Positions 6,595 through 15,840 of a stretch of 64,000 nucleotides of DNA are shown piece after piece. The notes under the pieces are model-generated. The model was given only the letters and a program-made list of their open reading frames with translations, was not told the origin of the DNA and did not search any database. How positions within the stretch are numbered: the stretch's first letter is position 1; each line of letters opens with the position of its first letter. The stretch covers positions 1 to 64,000 of the forward strand of contig MVRV01000077.1 in NCBI GenBank assembly GCA_002068015.1, in the 5' to 3' direction. A program made the position numbers and the translations under genes. The DNA comes from Smithella sp. PtaU1.Bin162 (GTDB lineage: Bacteria > Desulfobacterota > Syntrophia > Syntrophales > Smithellaceae).

Positions 6595-7569
6595 TTATAT
6601 TTTTCGGGAGAGAATGTATTCGGCGACAGCATACAAGTGGTCTTTTTCCGGGCCGGTTGAAAAGACTTTCAATCCATCCTGTGCTTCCCGGATAAATGTA
6701 TGGGCGCGATTGAGCGAATAATCAATGCCGCCGGATTTTTGAATCAGATCAAAAATGCCGCGGACGGCTTCCGCTGAAAAAGCCTTTTTCTCAATGGTTG
6801 TTCTAATCATATTCCGCTCATCCTCTCTGCATTTAGACAGCGTGTAAATGAGCGGCAGCGTCATTTTTCCTTCTTCCAAATCCTTGCCGATAGATTTGCC
6901 GAAATCTTCTTCTTTAGCCATGTAATCGAGCGTATCGTCTGTGATCTGAAACGCCATGCCGATTTTATAACCGAATTGTTCGAGGGCTTGCTTTTGCTCT
7001 TTTGATGCACCGCCCAGTACCGCACCGCTTTCGCAGGCGGCGGAAATGAGCACGGCTGTTTTCTTTTCGACAATGCTTAAATATTCAGCTTCCGTAAGGC
7101 TTGTATCGCCGCATTTCATGAGTTGAAAAACTTCGCCCTCCGACATGATGTTGGTCATCTTGGACATGAGCTGAACAATCTTAATATCACCGATTTCAGC
7201 CAAAAGACTGAAGGCTTTGGAATACAGAAAATCGCCGACCAGAACGCTCGCAGCATTTCCCCAGACATTATTGGCTGACGTTTTACCGCGGCGGATGATT
7301 GCTTCGTCAATAACATCGTCATGCAGGAGGCTTGCTGTATGGATGAATTCAATGGATGCCGCAAGCGGGAAACAAGCGTCTCCCGAATAGCCGCAGAGGT
7401 GCGAGCAGATCAGGTGTAAAAGAGGCCGAAACCTTTTGCCGCCGCTGTCAATTAAATGATGAGAGACTTCGGGAATCAGTTTTACTTCGGATGTAATATA
7501 CTTATCGAGGTGTTTTTCCACCTGCTGCATATCATCTTTATAAGCGGCAAAAACATCTTGAATCTGCAT
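6595..7569 (-). CDS. ispB: Polyprenyl (octaprenyl-type) diphosphate synthase
   Basis: The 324-residue trans-isoprenyl diphosphate synthase makes long-chain prenyl diphosphates for quinone side chains. It has the substrate-binding GGKRFRP (43-49), the first aspartate-rich motif DDVID (84-88) and the second DDTLD (211-215). Small residues before the first motif fit a long-chain enzyme, but the exact chain length cannot be read from sequence. Length is normal for the family. The gene stands alone between two palindrome copies. Confidence 0.9.
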   Translation of the reverse strand: MQIQDVFAAYKDDMQQVEKHLDKYITSEVKLIPEVSHHLIDSGGKRFRPLLHLICSHLCGYSGDACFPLAASIEFIHTASLLHDDVIDEAIIRRGKTSANNVWGNAASVLVGDFLYSKAFSLLAEIGDIKIVQLMSKMTNIMSEGEVFQLMKCGDTSLTEAEYLSIVEKKTAVLISAACESGAVLGGASKEQKQALEQFGYKIGMAFQITDDTLDYMAKEEDFGKSIGKDLEEGKMTLPLIYTLSKCREDERNMIRTTIEKKAFSAEAVRGIFDLIQKSGGIDYSLNRAHTFIREAQDGLKVFSTGPEKDHLYAVAEYILSRKI

Positions 7570-7658
7570 GAGATATCTACCTTGTCGGAACAGAAGTGGG
7601 CAAAACTATATTGTAAAGTACTATTGTTTGTCAATTGAGAATTGATAAGTTGCCGCAA

Positions 7659-7686
7659 GTAGAGACGTTGCATGCAACGTCTCTAT
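7659..7686. repeat. 28-bp REP palindrome, copy 3
   Basis: Same unit as at 4864-4891, differing only at the last base (T for C). It lies in the gap between rimO and the polyprenyl synthase gene on the minus strand. Confidence 0.85.
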
Positions 7687-7736
7687 AGATTCTGATTTAG
7701 AAGAGGTATATATTGTTGAAGAATAATCCTGATTCT

Positions 7737-9083
7737 TCAATCAATTATACGGGCAAAAAGATCATAGTCTTCGGCAGCGGTGATTTTACAGCGGACGATT
7801 GATCCTGTTTTGGCTTTTCCGCCTCTGACGTAGGTTACGCCGTCAATCTCCGGAGCCTGCCTGCGCGAGCGGCCGACGTGGCTGTAACCTGCGCGGTCGC
7901 TTTTGCCTTCGAGAAGAACTTCCTGGATGCTGCCCACTAAATTCTGATTAATCTTGTTGGAGATTACCGCCTGTTCGTTCATGATAATATCGCGGCGGTA
8001 TTCTTTTTCAGCCTCCGCAATCCTTGATCTGAAGAGCGCGGCCTTTGTTCCTTCTTCGCGCGAATAGGTAAAAACACCCAGATGGTCGAATTTTATTTCG
8101 CGGATGAATTCAAGAAGTTTTTCAAATCGTTTTGGCGTTTCACCGGGAAACCCGGCAATAATCGAGGTACGCAGGGCAACGCCGGGGACTATCACCCTCG
8201 CCCGTTCGATGGTTTTCCGAATTCCGGCGGCCGTGACTTTACGGTTCATTTTCATAAGAATTGTGTCATCGATATGCTGAACGGGCAGATCGATGTACCG
8301 GCATATTTTATTCTCATCTGCCACTGCCTGCATCACATCTTCGGTAATATGAGCGGGGTGCGCGTATAGCAGCCGGATCCATTCGATGCCTCTTATCCCG
8401 GCAATGTCTCTCAAGATGTCCGACAAGCGCGGGCGTCCGGGTAAGTCCTTGCCATAAACCGTTGTGTCCTGGCCGGTAATAATTATTTCTTTGATGCCTC
8501 TTTCGGCAAGAGTTTGTGCTTCCTGCAGAATGTCATCGGGACGGCGACTGCGGGCTTTGCCGCGGATTTCCGGAATTACACAGTATGTGCAGCGGTTGGA
8601 ACAGCCGTCGGAAATTTTCAGATAAGTACTGAGAGCGGATGCCGGCAATATCCGTGTATGCTGCGCAGTCATTAAAAAATCGGGTTTGGTGATGACGGCG
8701 GTGCGCGGGCTTTTCTTTTTAATGATATTTTTTATGTTCCGGGCGATGTTGGCCACTTCGCCTACGCCCAGAAATAAGTCTACTTCGGGTATTTCGTGGA
8801 AAAGCTCTTTGCCGTAACGCTGGGCGAGGCATCCCGCGACAACAAGATGAAAGGGACGGGAGCCCTCTTTTTTTTCGGCAGCGAGTGTAAGTATTTCTTC
8901 GAGGGCTTCTTCCTTGGCGGAGCGAATAAAAGCGCAGGTATTGACGATGACTATATCGGCAAGTTCCCGGCGGTTGACGAGCTGCATGCCGTTTTTAGTG
9001 ATCTCCCCGCCCATTACTTCGGAATCGACCAGATTTTTGGGACAGCCCAGGCTGATAATATGTACTTTTTTTGCAGGTATCAA
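7737..9083 (-). CDS. rimO: Ribosomal protein S12 (aspartate) methylthiotransferase RimO
   Basis: This 448-residue radical-SAM enzyme adds a methylthio group to the conserved aspartate of ribosomal protein S12, which is encoded at 36195-36566. The UPF0004 domain carries C14, C50 and C85 for the auxiliary cluster; C161-x3-C165-x2-C168 (CSNRCTYC) binds the radical-SAM cluster; a TRAM domain ends the protein. The N-terminal SLGCPKNLVDSE is diagnostic for RimO rather than MiaB. Its start overlaps the ftsK stop by 4 bp, so the two are co-transcribed. Confidence 0.95.
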   Translation of the reverse strand: MIPAKKVHIISLGCPKNLVDSEVMGGEITKNGMQLVNRRELADIVIVNTCAFIRSAKEEALEEILTLAAEKKEGSRPFHLVVAGCLAQRYGKELFHEIPEVDLFLGVGEVANIARNIKNIIKKKSPRTAVITKPDFLMTAQHTRILPASALSTYLKISDGCSNRCTYCVIPEIRGKARSRRPDDILQEAQTLAERGIKEIIITGQDTTVYGKDLPGRPRLSDILRDIAGIRGIEWIRLLYAHPAHITEDVMQAVADENKICRYIDLPVQHIDDTILMKMNRKVTAAGIRKTIERARVIVPGVALRTSIIAGFPGETPKRFEKLLEFIREIKFDHLGVFTYSREEGTKAALFRSRIAEAEKEYRRDIIMNEQAVISNKINQNLVGSIQEVLLEGKSDRAGYSHVGRSRRQAPEIDGVTYVRGGKAKTGSIVRCKITAAEDYDLFARIID

Positions 9084-11299
9084 TGGGGCAGTTTCCTGAT
9101 CAATACTTTTCTGGGTTTTGCACCGTCAGATGGTCCGACGATGCCTTCGCGTTCCATCTGCTCAATCATTCGCGCCGCCCTGTTATAACCGATTTTCATG
9201 TAACGCTGCACGAGCGATATGGAGGCCTGACCCAGTTCACCCACCAGTGCCACGGCTTCGTCGTATTTTTCGTCGAAATTTTCTTCATCGTGCTGGTTTT
9301 GTGCTGCTTCCAGCTCGTACTTTTCAATGGAGGCATCATAGGCCGGTTGAGCCTGCCTTTTAATGAAATCGACAATGCGGGAAATTTCCGGATCGGAGAC
9401 GTAAGCACCGTGAATACGCGATAATTTGGAGGTACCCGGAGGAATGAAGAGCATATCACCTGCGCCCAGCAGTTGTTCCGCGCCCGGCTGGTCGATAATC
9501 GTCCGGGAATCAATTTTCGACGAAACCTGGAACGAAATGCGGGTCGGAAAGTTGGCTTTAATGAGACCGGTAATGACGTCGACCGAAGGGCGCTGGGTGG
9601 CGATGATCAGATGAATGCCGGCCGCCCGGGCCATTTGTGCGAGCCGGGTCAGCGATTCTTCCACGTCGCGCGATGCCACCATCATCAGATCGGCGAGTTC
9701 ATCAATGAGTACCACAATGTAGGGAAGTCGTGAATGATTTATCTGCCGAACGGGTGTTTCCTCATTTACCGGTGGGATATCGTTTTCATCGATCTGTGTC
9801 TGCTCTTTGGGTGCCGCCTTGCTCTTCGGATTTTTCAGGAGCAGTTCGTTATAGGCATCGATGCTTTTTACCCCCAGATCACTGATGACACGGTAACGCC
9901 GCTCCATTTCTTCTACGGTCCAACGCAATACCTGCGAGGCTTTTTTCGGATCAACGACAACCGGATGCATCAGATGCGGAATTCCTTCATAGGAAGAAAG
10001 TTCCAGCCGCTTGGGATCAACCATGAGGAATTTTACGTCGTCGGGACTGGCTTTAAAAAGAATGCTGCAAATCATGGCGTTCAGAGCCACGCTTTTGCCG
10101 GAGCCGGTGGTACCGGCAATGAGCAGATGCGGCATTTTTGTTAAATCGGCAATGACGGGGTTACCGACAAAATCGACACCGAGCGCAATCGGCAGGCGCA
10201 ATGAAGAATTGATGAAAGCATCATTATCCAACACATCCTTGAGAAAAACCGATTCTCTTTTCAGGTTGGGTATTTCAATGCCTATTACCGATTTGCCGGG
10301 AATAGGCGCGATAATGCGAATGCTTGAGGCCATGAGCGCGAGCGCCAGATCATCGGCGAGGTTGGTTATCCTGTTTATTTTTACACCGGGCGCCGGCTCC
10401 AGTTCATACATGGTAATTACCGGTCCGGGCATTACTTCCACTACCCGTCCTTCTACACCGAAATCGGATAATTTTTTTTCCAGAATACGGGAATTGGTAA
10501 TTAAATAATCTCTTTTGACACGCGTATCCTTGTGCTGGGCTTCTTCAAGCAGAGTAAAGGGAGGCAACTGGAATTGACCGTCGGCCTTGGTAAACTCAAA
10601 GTGCGTCTGTTCAATCTTTTTGGCTTTTACTTTTTTTGGTGCGGGCGTATCTTCTTCAATTACCGGTTGAGGTTTACTTTCTATTTTTATGCTGCGTGCC
10701 GCCTTGGAAGTAATTGCGGAGATTGTGTTTTTGATTGCCGGAGGGGCAGCCCGGCAAAGGAGCGAGAACTTTTCGGCAATTGTAACCAGGGAAAATTCGA
10801 CCAGAAAAAGCAGTGAAATGATTAAAATCAGGATTAAAAGAATATATGTTCCGGCCAGATTAAAATAATTGAGTAACAACTGAACCACGGCCCCCCCGAT
10901 TAATCCGCCGACTTTTAATGGTTCTCCGTAAAAGGTGACTGTTTTTATCATAGCGGCCATCAGCCCGGCAAAGGAAACGGCGAAGAAGATAATGCCGAAG
11001 AACTTGCTTTTGTTGAATACAAATTCAATTCTCAGGAAATATTGAAAGGCGCAGAACAAAAAGATTAAAGGTAGCAGAAATGAACTTATTCCCAAAAGAC
11101 GTATAAGGGAATCTGCACTGTAGGAACCCACGGTACCGGTAAAATTATTTACGGTTTTCCCCTCGGCAACAAAATGTGTAAATGAAGGGTCCTGCGGATG
11201 ATAGGAGAGCAGACTTAAGAGCAAAAAAACAGCCGCAGCCAGGCATACCACGCCTTTGATTTCCCGTATCCGCTTGTTGTCAGTTTGTTTTTCTTCCAT
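9080..11299 (-). CDS. ftsK: DNA translocase FtsK/SpoIIIE
   Basis: The 739-residue protein pumps DNA through the division septum and activates dimer resolution. Four membrane segments occupy about residues 16-170, followed by a short linker and the motor domain with Walker A GTTGSGKS (396-403) and Walker B LIDE (531-534). The C-terminal winged-helix gamma domain (about 675-735, with GELGQASISLVQRY) would read polar KOPS-type motifs. The linker is much shorter than that of E. coli FtsK, as in many delta- and Gram-positive homologues. Confidence 0.95.
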   Translation of the reverse strand: MEEKQTDNKRIREIKGVVCLAAAVFLLLSLLSYHPQDPSFTHFVAEGKTVNNFTGTVGSYSADSLIRLLGISSFLLPLIFLFCAFQYFLRIEFVFNKSKFFGIIFFAVSFAGLMAAMIKTVTFYGEPLKVGGLIGGAVVQLLLNYFNLAGTYILLILILIISLLFLVEFSLVTIAEKFSLLCRAAPPAIKNTISAITSKAARSIKIESKPQPVIEEDTPAPKKVKAKKIEQTHFEFTKADGQFQLPPFTLLEEAQHKDTRVKRDYLITNSRILEKKLSDFGVEGRVVEVMPGPVITMYELEPAPGVKINRITNLADDLALALMASSIRIIAPIPGKSVIGIEIPNLKRESVFLKDVLDNDAFINSSLRLPIALGVDFVGNPVIADLTKMPHLLIAGTTGSGKSVALNAMICSILFKASPDDVKFLMVDPKRLELSSYEGIPHLMHPVVVDPKKASQVLRWTVEEMERRYRVISDLGVKSIDAYNELLLKNPKSKAAPKEQTQIDENDIPPVNEETPVRQINHSRLPYIVVLIDELADLMMVASRDVEESLTRLAQMARAAGIHLIIATQRPSVDVITGLIKANFPTRISFQVSSKIDSRTIIDQPGAEQLLGAGDMLFIPPGTSKLSRIHGAYVSDPEISRIVDFIKRQAQPAYDASIEKYELEAAQNQHDEENFDEKYDEAVALVGELGQASISLVQRYMKIGYNRAARMIEQMEREGIVGPSDGAKPRKVLIRKLPH

Positions 11300-11482
11300 C
11301 GGCTATTGTATAAAAAGTTTTATCTTTCGTGATTATTTCAGAAAAAGCGGACTTTGACAAGCAAAGTGAAAAATCTCAATGTCCGGCGGTAATAAATTAA
11401 ACAATTAAATTTATGGCCGCAGCTATCTGTGTAAAAAACCGGTCAATCTTCAAAAGGTTAAAAAGCCGCCTGTCGGAAGTAT

Positions 11483-12235
11483 TCAGGAGGCTTCTTTTTC
11501 CATATCCTTAATGTTTTTGGTGCCGGCTTCTCTCCAGTGATCATAATTATTAATGATGACGTTTCTGACTCTATCGATCAGTTCATGGCGGTTTTCAACG
11601 GTATATTCCTTCACTTCAATAGGCTTGTCAATGATCAATTTTACTCTTCCCGGAGTAACCTTGAGCGATCTTTTGGGCATTATCCGACCGCTGCCCACTA
11701 TTGATACGGGGACGATGGGAACGCCTGCTTTGATGGCCAGATGGAATGTGCCCTGCTTAAAAGACTTGATTTCCCCGTCACGGCTTCTTGTGCCTTCCGG
11801 AAAGGTCATAACGGATTTGCCTTCCCGGATACGCAGAGCTGCTTCATCCAGACTTTGCAGCGCTTTGGCGTGATTCTGTCTGTCAATCTCAATATATCCG
11901 GCATTTTTCATGGCCTGGCCGAAAATCGGAATCTGGAAAAGTTCCTTTTTGGCAATCCAGCGGAATTGACCGGGTATATGGCCGAGAACAATCAAAATAT
12001 CAAAATCACTTTGGTGATTGGCCATAAAAACCTGCGGCTTACCCTTAAGAATATTTTCTTTGCCGATTATTTCCACCTTTGTGTTGGATATTAAAAGCAA
12101 TATTTTGGCCCAGAGATTGGCAATCTTATGAATTCTGTTTTCGGAATTGGGAATGACGGAGAATATTACACACCAGAGGGAAATAAAACCGGTAATGGCA
12201 ATTCCTAATGTAACAAGCAGTGCGGAACGAAGCAT
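11483..12235 (-). CDS. plsC: 1-acyl-sn-glycerol-3-phosphate acyltransferase
   Basis: The 250-residue membrane enzyme adds the second acyl chain to lysophosphatidic acid in phospholipid synthesis. One or two membrane segments lie at 5-28. The catalytic HX4D is H74-QSDF-D79 within NHQSDFD, and the substrate-binding FPEGTRS is at 145-151. A sister acyltransferase role cannot be excluded. It stands alone on the minus strand, divergent from rfaE1. Confidence 0.92.
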   Translation of the reverse strand: MLRSALLVTLGIAITGFISLWCVIFSVIPNSENRIHKIANLWAKILLLISNTKVEIIGKENILKGKPQVFMANHQSDFDILIVLGHIPGQFRWIAKKELFQIPIFGQAMKNAGYIEIDRQNHAKALQSLDEAALRIREGKSVMTFPEGTRSRDGEIKSFKQGTFHLAIKAGVPIVPVSIVGSGRIMPKRSLKVTPGRVKLIIDKPIEVKEYTVENRHELIDRVRNVIINNYDHWREAGTKNIKDMEKEAS

Positions 12236-12366
12236 AGCAGTGACTTTTCCTTGTGCTTTAAATTTATTAGTAATTTTTACTTGATAACGATGATGAAGTC
12301 AATGATGAATATTTTCAGCATAGAACGCAAAAACAACTCCAGATCAGATAAAAACATAGAAAATAT

Positions 12367-12395
12367 TTGACAAATATCGGTCTTGGTAATATTAG
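12367..12395 (+). promoter_or_regulatory. Sigma-70 promoter upstream of rfaE1
   Basis: TTGACA (12367-12372), a 17-bp spacer and TATTAG (12390-12395) form a good housekeeping promoter. Transcription would start near 12402 and pass through a hairpin with a T-run before reaching rfaE1. Confidence 0.65.
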
Positions 12396-12422
12396 GAGCG
12401 GTATTAACTTTCTGATGGTTTA

Positions 12423-12441
12423 AGCGCTGAGGGCGCTTTTT
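12423..12441 (+). terminator. Terminator-like hairpin between promoter and rfaE1
   Basis: AGCGC-TGAGG-GCGCT followed by six T residues (12436-12441) has the form of an intrinsic terminator. It lies about 20 bp after the likely transcription start and 43 bp before the ATG, so it may attenuate rfaE1 or end a very short RNA. Confidence 0.6.
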
Positions 12442-12483
12442 TCATTTTTAGAATTCAATCAATAAGTTGCCGGTTATAGGAAA

Positions 12484-13476
12484 ATGCACAATATTTTAAC
12501 AAAAAAAAGAGCGTTGGGAATAATCAATAATTTTTCCGGTGCAGGTGTTCTTGTCATCGGAGATATTATGGTTGACCATTTCATCTGGGGAAAGGTATCC
12601 CGCATTTCGCCCGAAGCACCTGTGCCTGTTGTGGATGTGCAAAAAGACAGCATTCTACTCGGTGGCTGTGCCAATGTGCTCAACAGCATCTATTCCATGG
12701 GTGGTAAGGTTTATGTGGCCGGTGTTATCGGTGCCGATAATATGGGAAAATTGCTGCTGGAAGAGTTGCGGGAGCGAAAAATCGAAACAGCCGGCATCGT
12801 GGTGGAAAAAGCGCGGCCGACAACTCTGAAAACGAGGATAGTTGCTCACGGCCAGCAAATGGTGCGCTTCGATAAAGAAAGCAGAAAACCGATTCCGAAG
12901 GAGAGTACAAAGAAAATATTGCAATATGTTAAATCCCTGCATAAAAAAATCGGTGCCGTTATTATTTCCGATTACAGCAAGGGAGTTATTTCCAGGGAAC
13001 TGATTGCGGAAATCAGAGAAATTTTGAAAGATTCGAAAATTTATATCTGTCTTGATCCCAAACAAAATGATTTTTCCATGTATGAAGGAGCTTATGTCAT
13101 TACTCCCAACCATCATGAAGCGCAGCGGGCCGCCGGGATGGAAATAACCAATGGAAATGATCTGCAGCAAGTAGGGGAAATTCTTTTAAAAAAACATAAT
13201 TTTCATGCCGTGTTGATTACGCGAGGTGAAGAAGGCATGAGTCTTTTTGAAAGAAGAAATTCAAAAATCATTCGTTCTGATTTTCCGGCTCAGGCCAAAG
13301 AAATTTATGATGTTACCGGAGCCGGAGATACGGTAATCGGCGTACTCGCCTTGAGTCTCGCGGCTCAGGCTGACCTCAAAGAAGCAACTTGTCTGGCTAA
13401 TCAGGCGGCGGGTATTGTAGTTGGAAAGGTTGGAACGGCAACAGTCTCACAGGAAGAATTAATGCAGACTTTATGA
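12484..13476 (+). CDS. rfaE1: D-glycero-beta-D-manno-heptose-7-phosphate kinase (HldE kinase domain)
   Basis: The 330-residue PfkB-family kinase phosphorylates heptose-7-phosphate at C1 in the ADP-heptose pathway for lipopolysaccharide core. Features are the N-terminal GDIMVDHFIWG, the glycine-rich GGCANVLNSI substrate loop and the DVTGAGD motif at 276-282 with D282 as catalytic base. The adenylyltransferase half found in E. coli HldE is absent here, so a separate rfaE2 is expected elsewhere. The stop overlaps the next start by ATGA. Confidence 0.92.
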   Translation: MHNILTKKRALGIINNFSGAGVLVIGDIMVDHFIWGKVSRISPEAPVPVVDVQKDSILLGGCANVLNSIYSMGGKVYVAGVIGADNMGKLLLEELRERKIETAGIVVEKARPTTLKTRIVAHGQQMVRFDKESRKPIPKESTKKILQYVKSLHKKIGAVIISDYSKGVISRELIAEIREILKDSKIYICLDPKQNDFSMYEGAYVITPNHHEAQRAAGMEITNGNDLQQVGEILLKKHNFHAVLITRGEEGMSLFERRNSKIIRSDFPAQAKEIYDVTGAGDTVIGVLALSLAAQADLKEATCLANQAAGIVVGKVGTATVSQEELMQTL

Positions 13477-14003
13477 GCAGACCGCATCCGGCAGAACCGG
13501 TAAAACTAGTATTCAGTATTTTTGCTTCGACGGGCGAAAAAATAAATGCAACAATCTCGATTTTAGCCGACCGGTATGGAAATCCTGATTATGTAAGCGA
13601 TGAAGTGGCTTTTGATTATACTGATTATTACTCACCGGAAATGGGTGAAAATCTCGTCCGGCGTTTTTTATCGATGGAGAAGCTGATAAATCCTGAGATG
13701 TTGCCGGATGTTAAACTTGTCACCAATGATATAGAAGATAAATTTGCTTCCGGGAAGAAGCGTTCGGTAAATATCGATCCCGGTTATTTATCCAAGGCTC
13801 ATTTAATTTTGGCCACCGGAAAAGGTTATTCCCACCGGCCGTATTTGCGGGACGGCATTTTTGCCGATTTGACACTGATTTATCAGAATAAGAAGTTTTG
13901 TACTTTACCCTGGACTTATCCCGATTATGCTGATGAAAAACAGCTTTTAATGTTTGATAAAATAAGGGCAAGGTATTTATTGCAGTTGAAAGAAATGGAT
14001 TAG
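13473..14003 (+). CDS. DUF4416 family protein
   Basis: The 176-residue product matches DUF4416, a family of unknown function common in deltaproteobacteria. Visible conserved segments include VKLVFSIFAS, DYTDYYSPEMG, VNIDPGYLSKAHLILAT and RDGIFADLTLIY. No membrane segment or signal peptide is seen. It overlaps rfaE1 by 4 bp and precedes yicC by 48 bp. Confidence 0.88.
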   Translation: MSRPHPAEPVKLVFSIFASTGEKINATISILADRYGNPDYVSDEVAFDYTDYYSPEMGENLVRRFLSMEKLINPEMLPDVKLVTNDIEDKFASGKKRSVNIDPGYLSKAHLILATGKGYSHRPYLRDGIFADLTLIYQNKKFCTLPWTYPDYADEKQLLMFDKIRARYLLQLKEMD

Positions 14004-14051
14004 ACGGGATAGGTGCAATGGATGTTTCTCGAATAGACAGGCAGGTATAAA

Positions 14052-14930
14052 ATGATCAAAAGCATGACAGGTTTTGGGCGGGTAGAGACAGCCGGACAGG
14101 GCAGAAAAATAGTTGTCGAAGCCAAGTCCGTGAACCACCGTTTTCTGGAAATTTCATTGAGAATGCCCCCGTCTCTTTTTTCCATGGAACTGGAATTAAA
14201 AAAGAAAATTAGTGAGAAAATAAAAAGGGGCAGAATAGAAATTTTTATCCGGATGGAGGCTGATAATACCGGTACTCCGGAAATGCTTCTGAATATGGAA
14301 GCGGCCCGGAACTATTTTGCGGTTCTCCGGCGATTAAAAGATGAATTCGGGTTCACCGATGAAATCAGTCTGAAAACGCTCGTAGGTTTTCGGGATATTT
14401 TTTCTCAGCCTGCCGAAGTGGAAGTGAGTCCTGAAATCATCAAGCAGATTGAAAAAGCTCTGGAAGAAGCTTTGAATATGCTTGTTCATATGCGGCAGGA
14501 AGAAGGAATTGCCATTTATAAAGATATGGAGCAAAGGCTCGACGTCATCAGAACTATTCTGGAGAAGGTAAAGGTACGGGCTCCGCAGGTTGTTCTTGAA
14601 TATCAAAAGCGTCTGGCGGAAAGAATAAAAGAACTTACAGCCGGATGTATGATTGATGATGCGCGGTTGGCTCAGGAAACGGCCATTATGGCTGAAAAGA
14701 GCGACATAACCGAAGAAATAGTGCGCATGCACAGTCATATCAGTCAGTTTGTTGAATTGCTGCAAAGCAAGGAAGCCGAAGGTAAAAAAATTGATTTTCT
14801 TTTGCAGGAAATGAACCGGGAAATTAACACAACGGGATCAAAAAACAGCGATGCGGAAATTGCCCGTCTTGTGATTGAAGCCAAAAGTGAGTTGAGCAAA
14901 CTGCGCGAGCAGGCGCAAAACATAGAGTAA
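14052..14930 (+). CDS. yicC: YicC/YloC family endoribonuclease
   Basis: The 292-residue protein starts with the family signature MIKSMTGFGR and ends with the conserved NTTGSKNSDAEI and VIEAKSELSKLREQAQNIE. Members act as endoribonucleases. The gene is 2 bp upstream of gmk, an arrangement common in proteobacteria, and is very likely in one operon with gmk, rpoZ and pyrF. Confidence 0.93.
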   Translation: MIKSMTGFGRVETAGQGRKIVVEAKSVNHRFLEISLRMPPSLFSMELELKKKISEKIKRGRIEIFIRMEADNTGTPEMLLNMEAARNYFAVLRRLKDEFGFTDEISLKTLVGFRDIFSQPAEVEVSPEIIKQIEKALEEALNMLVHMRQEEGIAIYKDMEQRLDVIRTILEKVKVRAPQVVLEYQKRLAERIKELTAGCMIDDARLAQETAIMAEKSDITEEIVRMHSHISQFVELLQSKEAEGKKIDFLLQEMNREINTTGSKNSDAEIARLVIEAKSELSKLREQAQNIE

Positions 14931-14932
14931 TT

Positions 14933-15541
14933 ATGGATAAAGGGATATTTATCGTTGTTTCAGCGCCGTCCGGAACCGGCAAAAGCAGCATTTGCCAGCG
15001 TCTTTTGCAGGTCTGTCCGGAGATTAAATTTTCGATTTCTTATACTACCCGGGTACCGCGTCCCGGGGAAGTCGACGGGAAAGATTACTTTTTTATTTCC
15101 CGTGAAGAATTTCAGGAGCGTATTGAACGAGGCGAATTTGCGGAATGGACTGAGAATTACGGCAACTTGTATGGCACATCCATAAAGGCGATGAAGGATC
15201 TTTTAGCAAAAGGAGAAGCCGTTTTACTGGACATTGAACCGCGCGGTGCAAAAAAAATAAAACAGCAATTCCGCCGGGGTATATTTGTTTTTGTTCTTCC
15301 GCCGTCGCGGGCGGAACTGCTCAAACGGTTGGAGGAACGCGGCCATGAAACACCTGCTGTTATTCGGGCAAGATATGCCCAGGCGGAAAGTGAATTGAAA
15401 GAAATTTCGTGGTATGATTATGTGATTTTTAATGATAATCTGGAAACAGCCGCCAAACAATTGATCTCGATTTATATTGCTCAAAGATGTAAAAGAAACC
15501 ATTTACAGGCTAAAATTAAGCAATTTATGAATAAAAAATAA
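14933..15541 (+). CDS. gmk: Guanylate kinase
   Basis: The 202-residue enzyme phosphorylates GMP to GDP. The P-loop SAPSGTGKSS lies near residue 10 and the GMP-binding segment with TTRVPRPGEVDGKDYFF follows. The C-terminal ten or so residues are lysine-rich. Length is standard. It sits between yicC and rpoZ. Confidence 0.96.
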   Translation: MDKGIFIVVSAPSGTGKSSICQRLLQVCPEIKFSISYTTRVPRPGEVDGKDYFFISREEFQERIERGEFAEWTENYGNLYGTSIKAMKDLLAKGEAVLLDIEPRGAKKIKQQFRRGIFVFVLPPSRAELLKRLEERGHETPAVIRARYAQAESELKEISWYDYVIFNDNLETAAKQLISIYIAQRCKRNHLQAKIKQFMNKK

Positions 15542-15570
15542 AAAGCACTTGCAGGGAGGTTTTTCAAGAT

Positions 15571-15840
15571 ATGGCTAGAATTACTGTAGAAGATTCCTTA
15601 ATGGTTGCCAAAACAAGATTCGGTCTTGTATCTCTGGCATCAAAAAGAGCCCGCCTTTTATTGAAGGGAGCAAAACCACTGATGGAAAGTAAAAACAGGG
15701 AAATCGTGCTGGCACTGCGTGAAATTGCCGCCGGTAAGGTTACCTATGCCCATCCGGAATATCTGGAAGGGACGCAGGAAGATTTCAAACCAATACCTGA
15801 TAATACGGAGTTTATCGGCGATGAAGAATATCTCGAATAG
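15571..15840 (+). CDS. rpoZ: DNA-directed RNA polymerase omega subunit
   Basis: The 89-residue omega subunit helps fold and assemble the beta' subunit of RNA polymerase. It begins MARITVEDSLMVAKTRFGLV and has the conserved NREIVLALREIAAGKV helix. GGGAGG lies upstream of the ATG. Its 3' end overlaps pyrF by 20 bp in another frame. Confidence 0.93.
   Translation: MARITVEDSLMVAKTRFGLVSLASKRARLLLKGAKPLMESKNREIVLALREIAAGKVTYAHPEYLEGTQEDFKPIPDNTEFIGDEEYLE

Noticed and set aside
9071-10816. Several plus-strand open frames inside ftsK
   Set aside because: They are shadows of ftsK with no motifs, and their codon use is poor.
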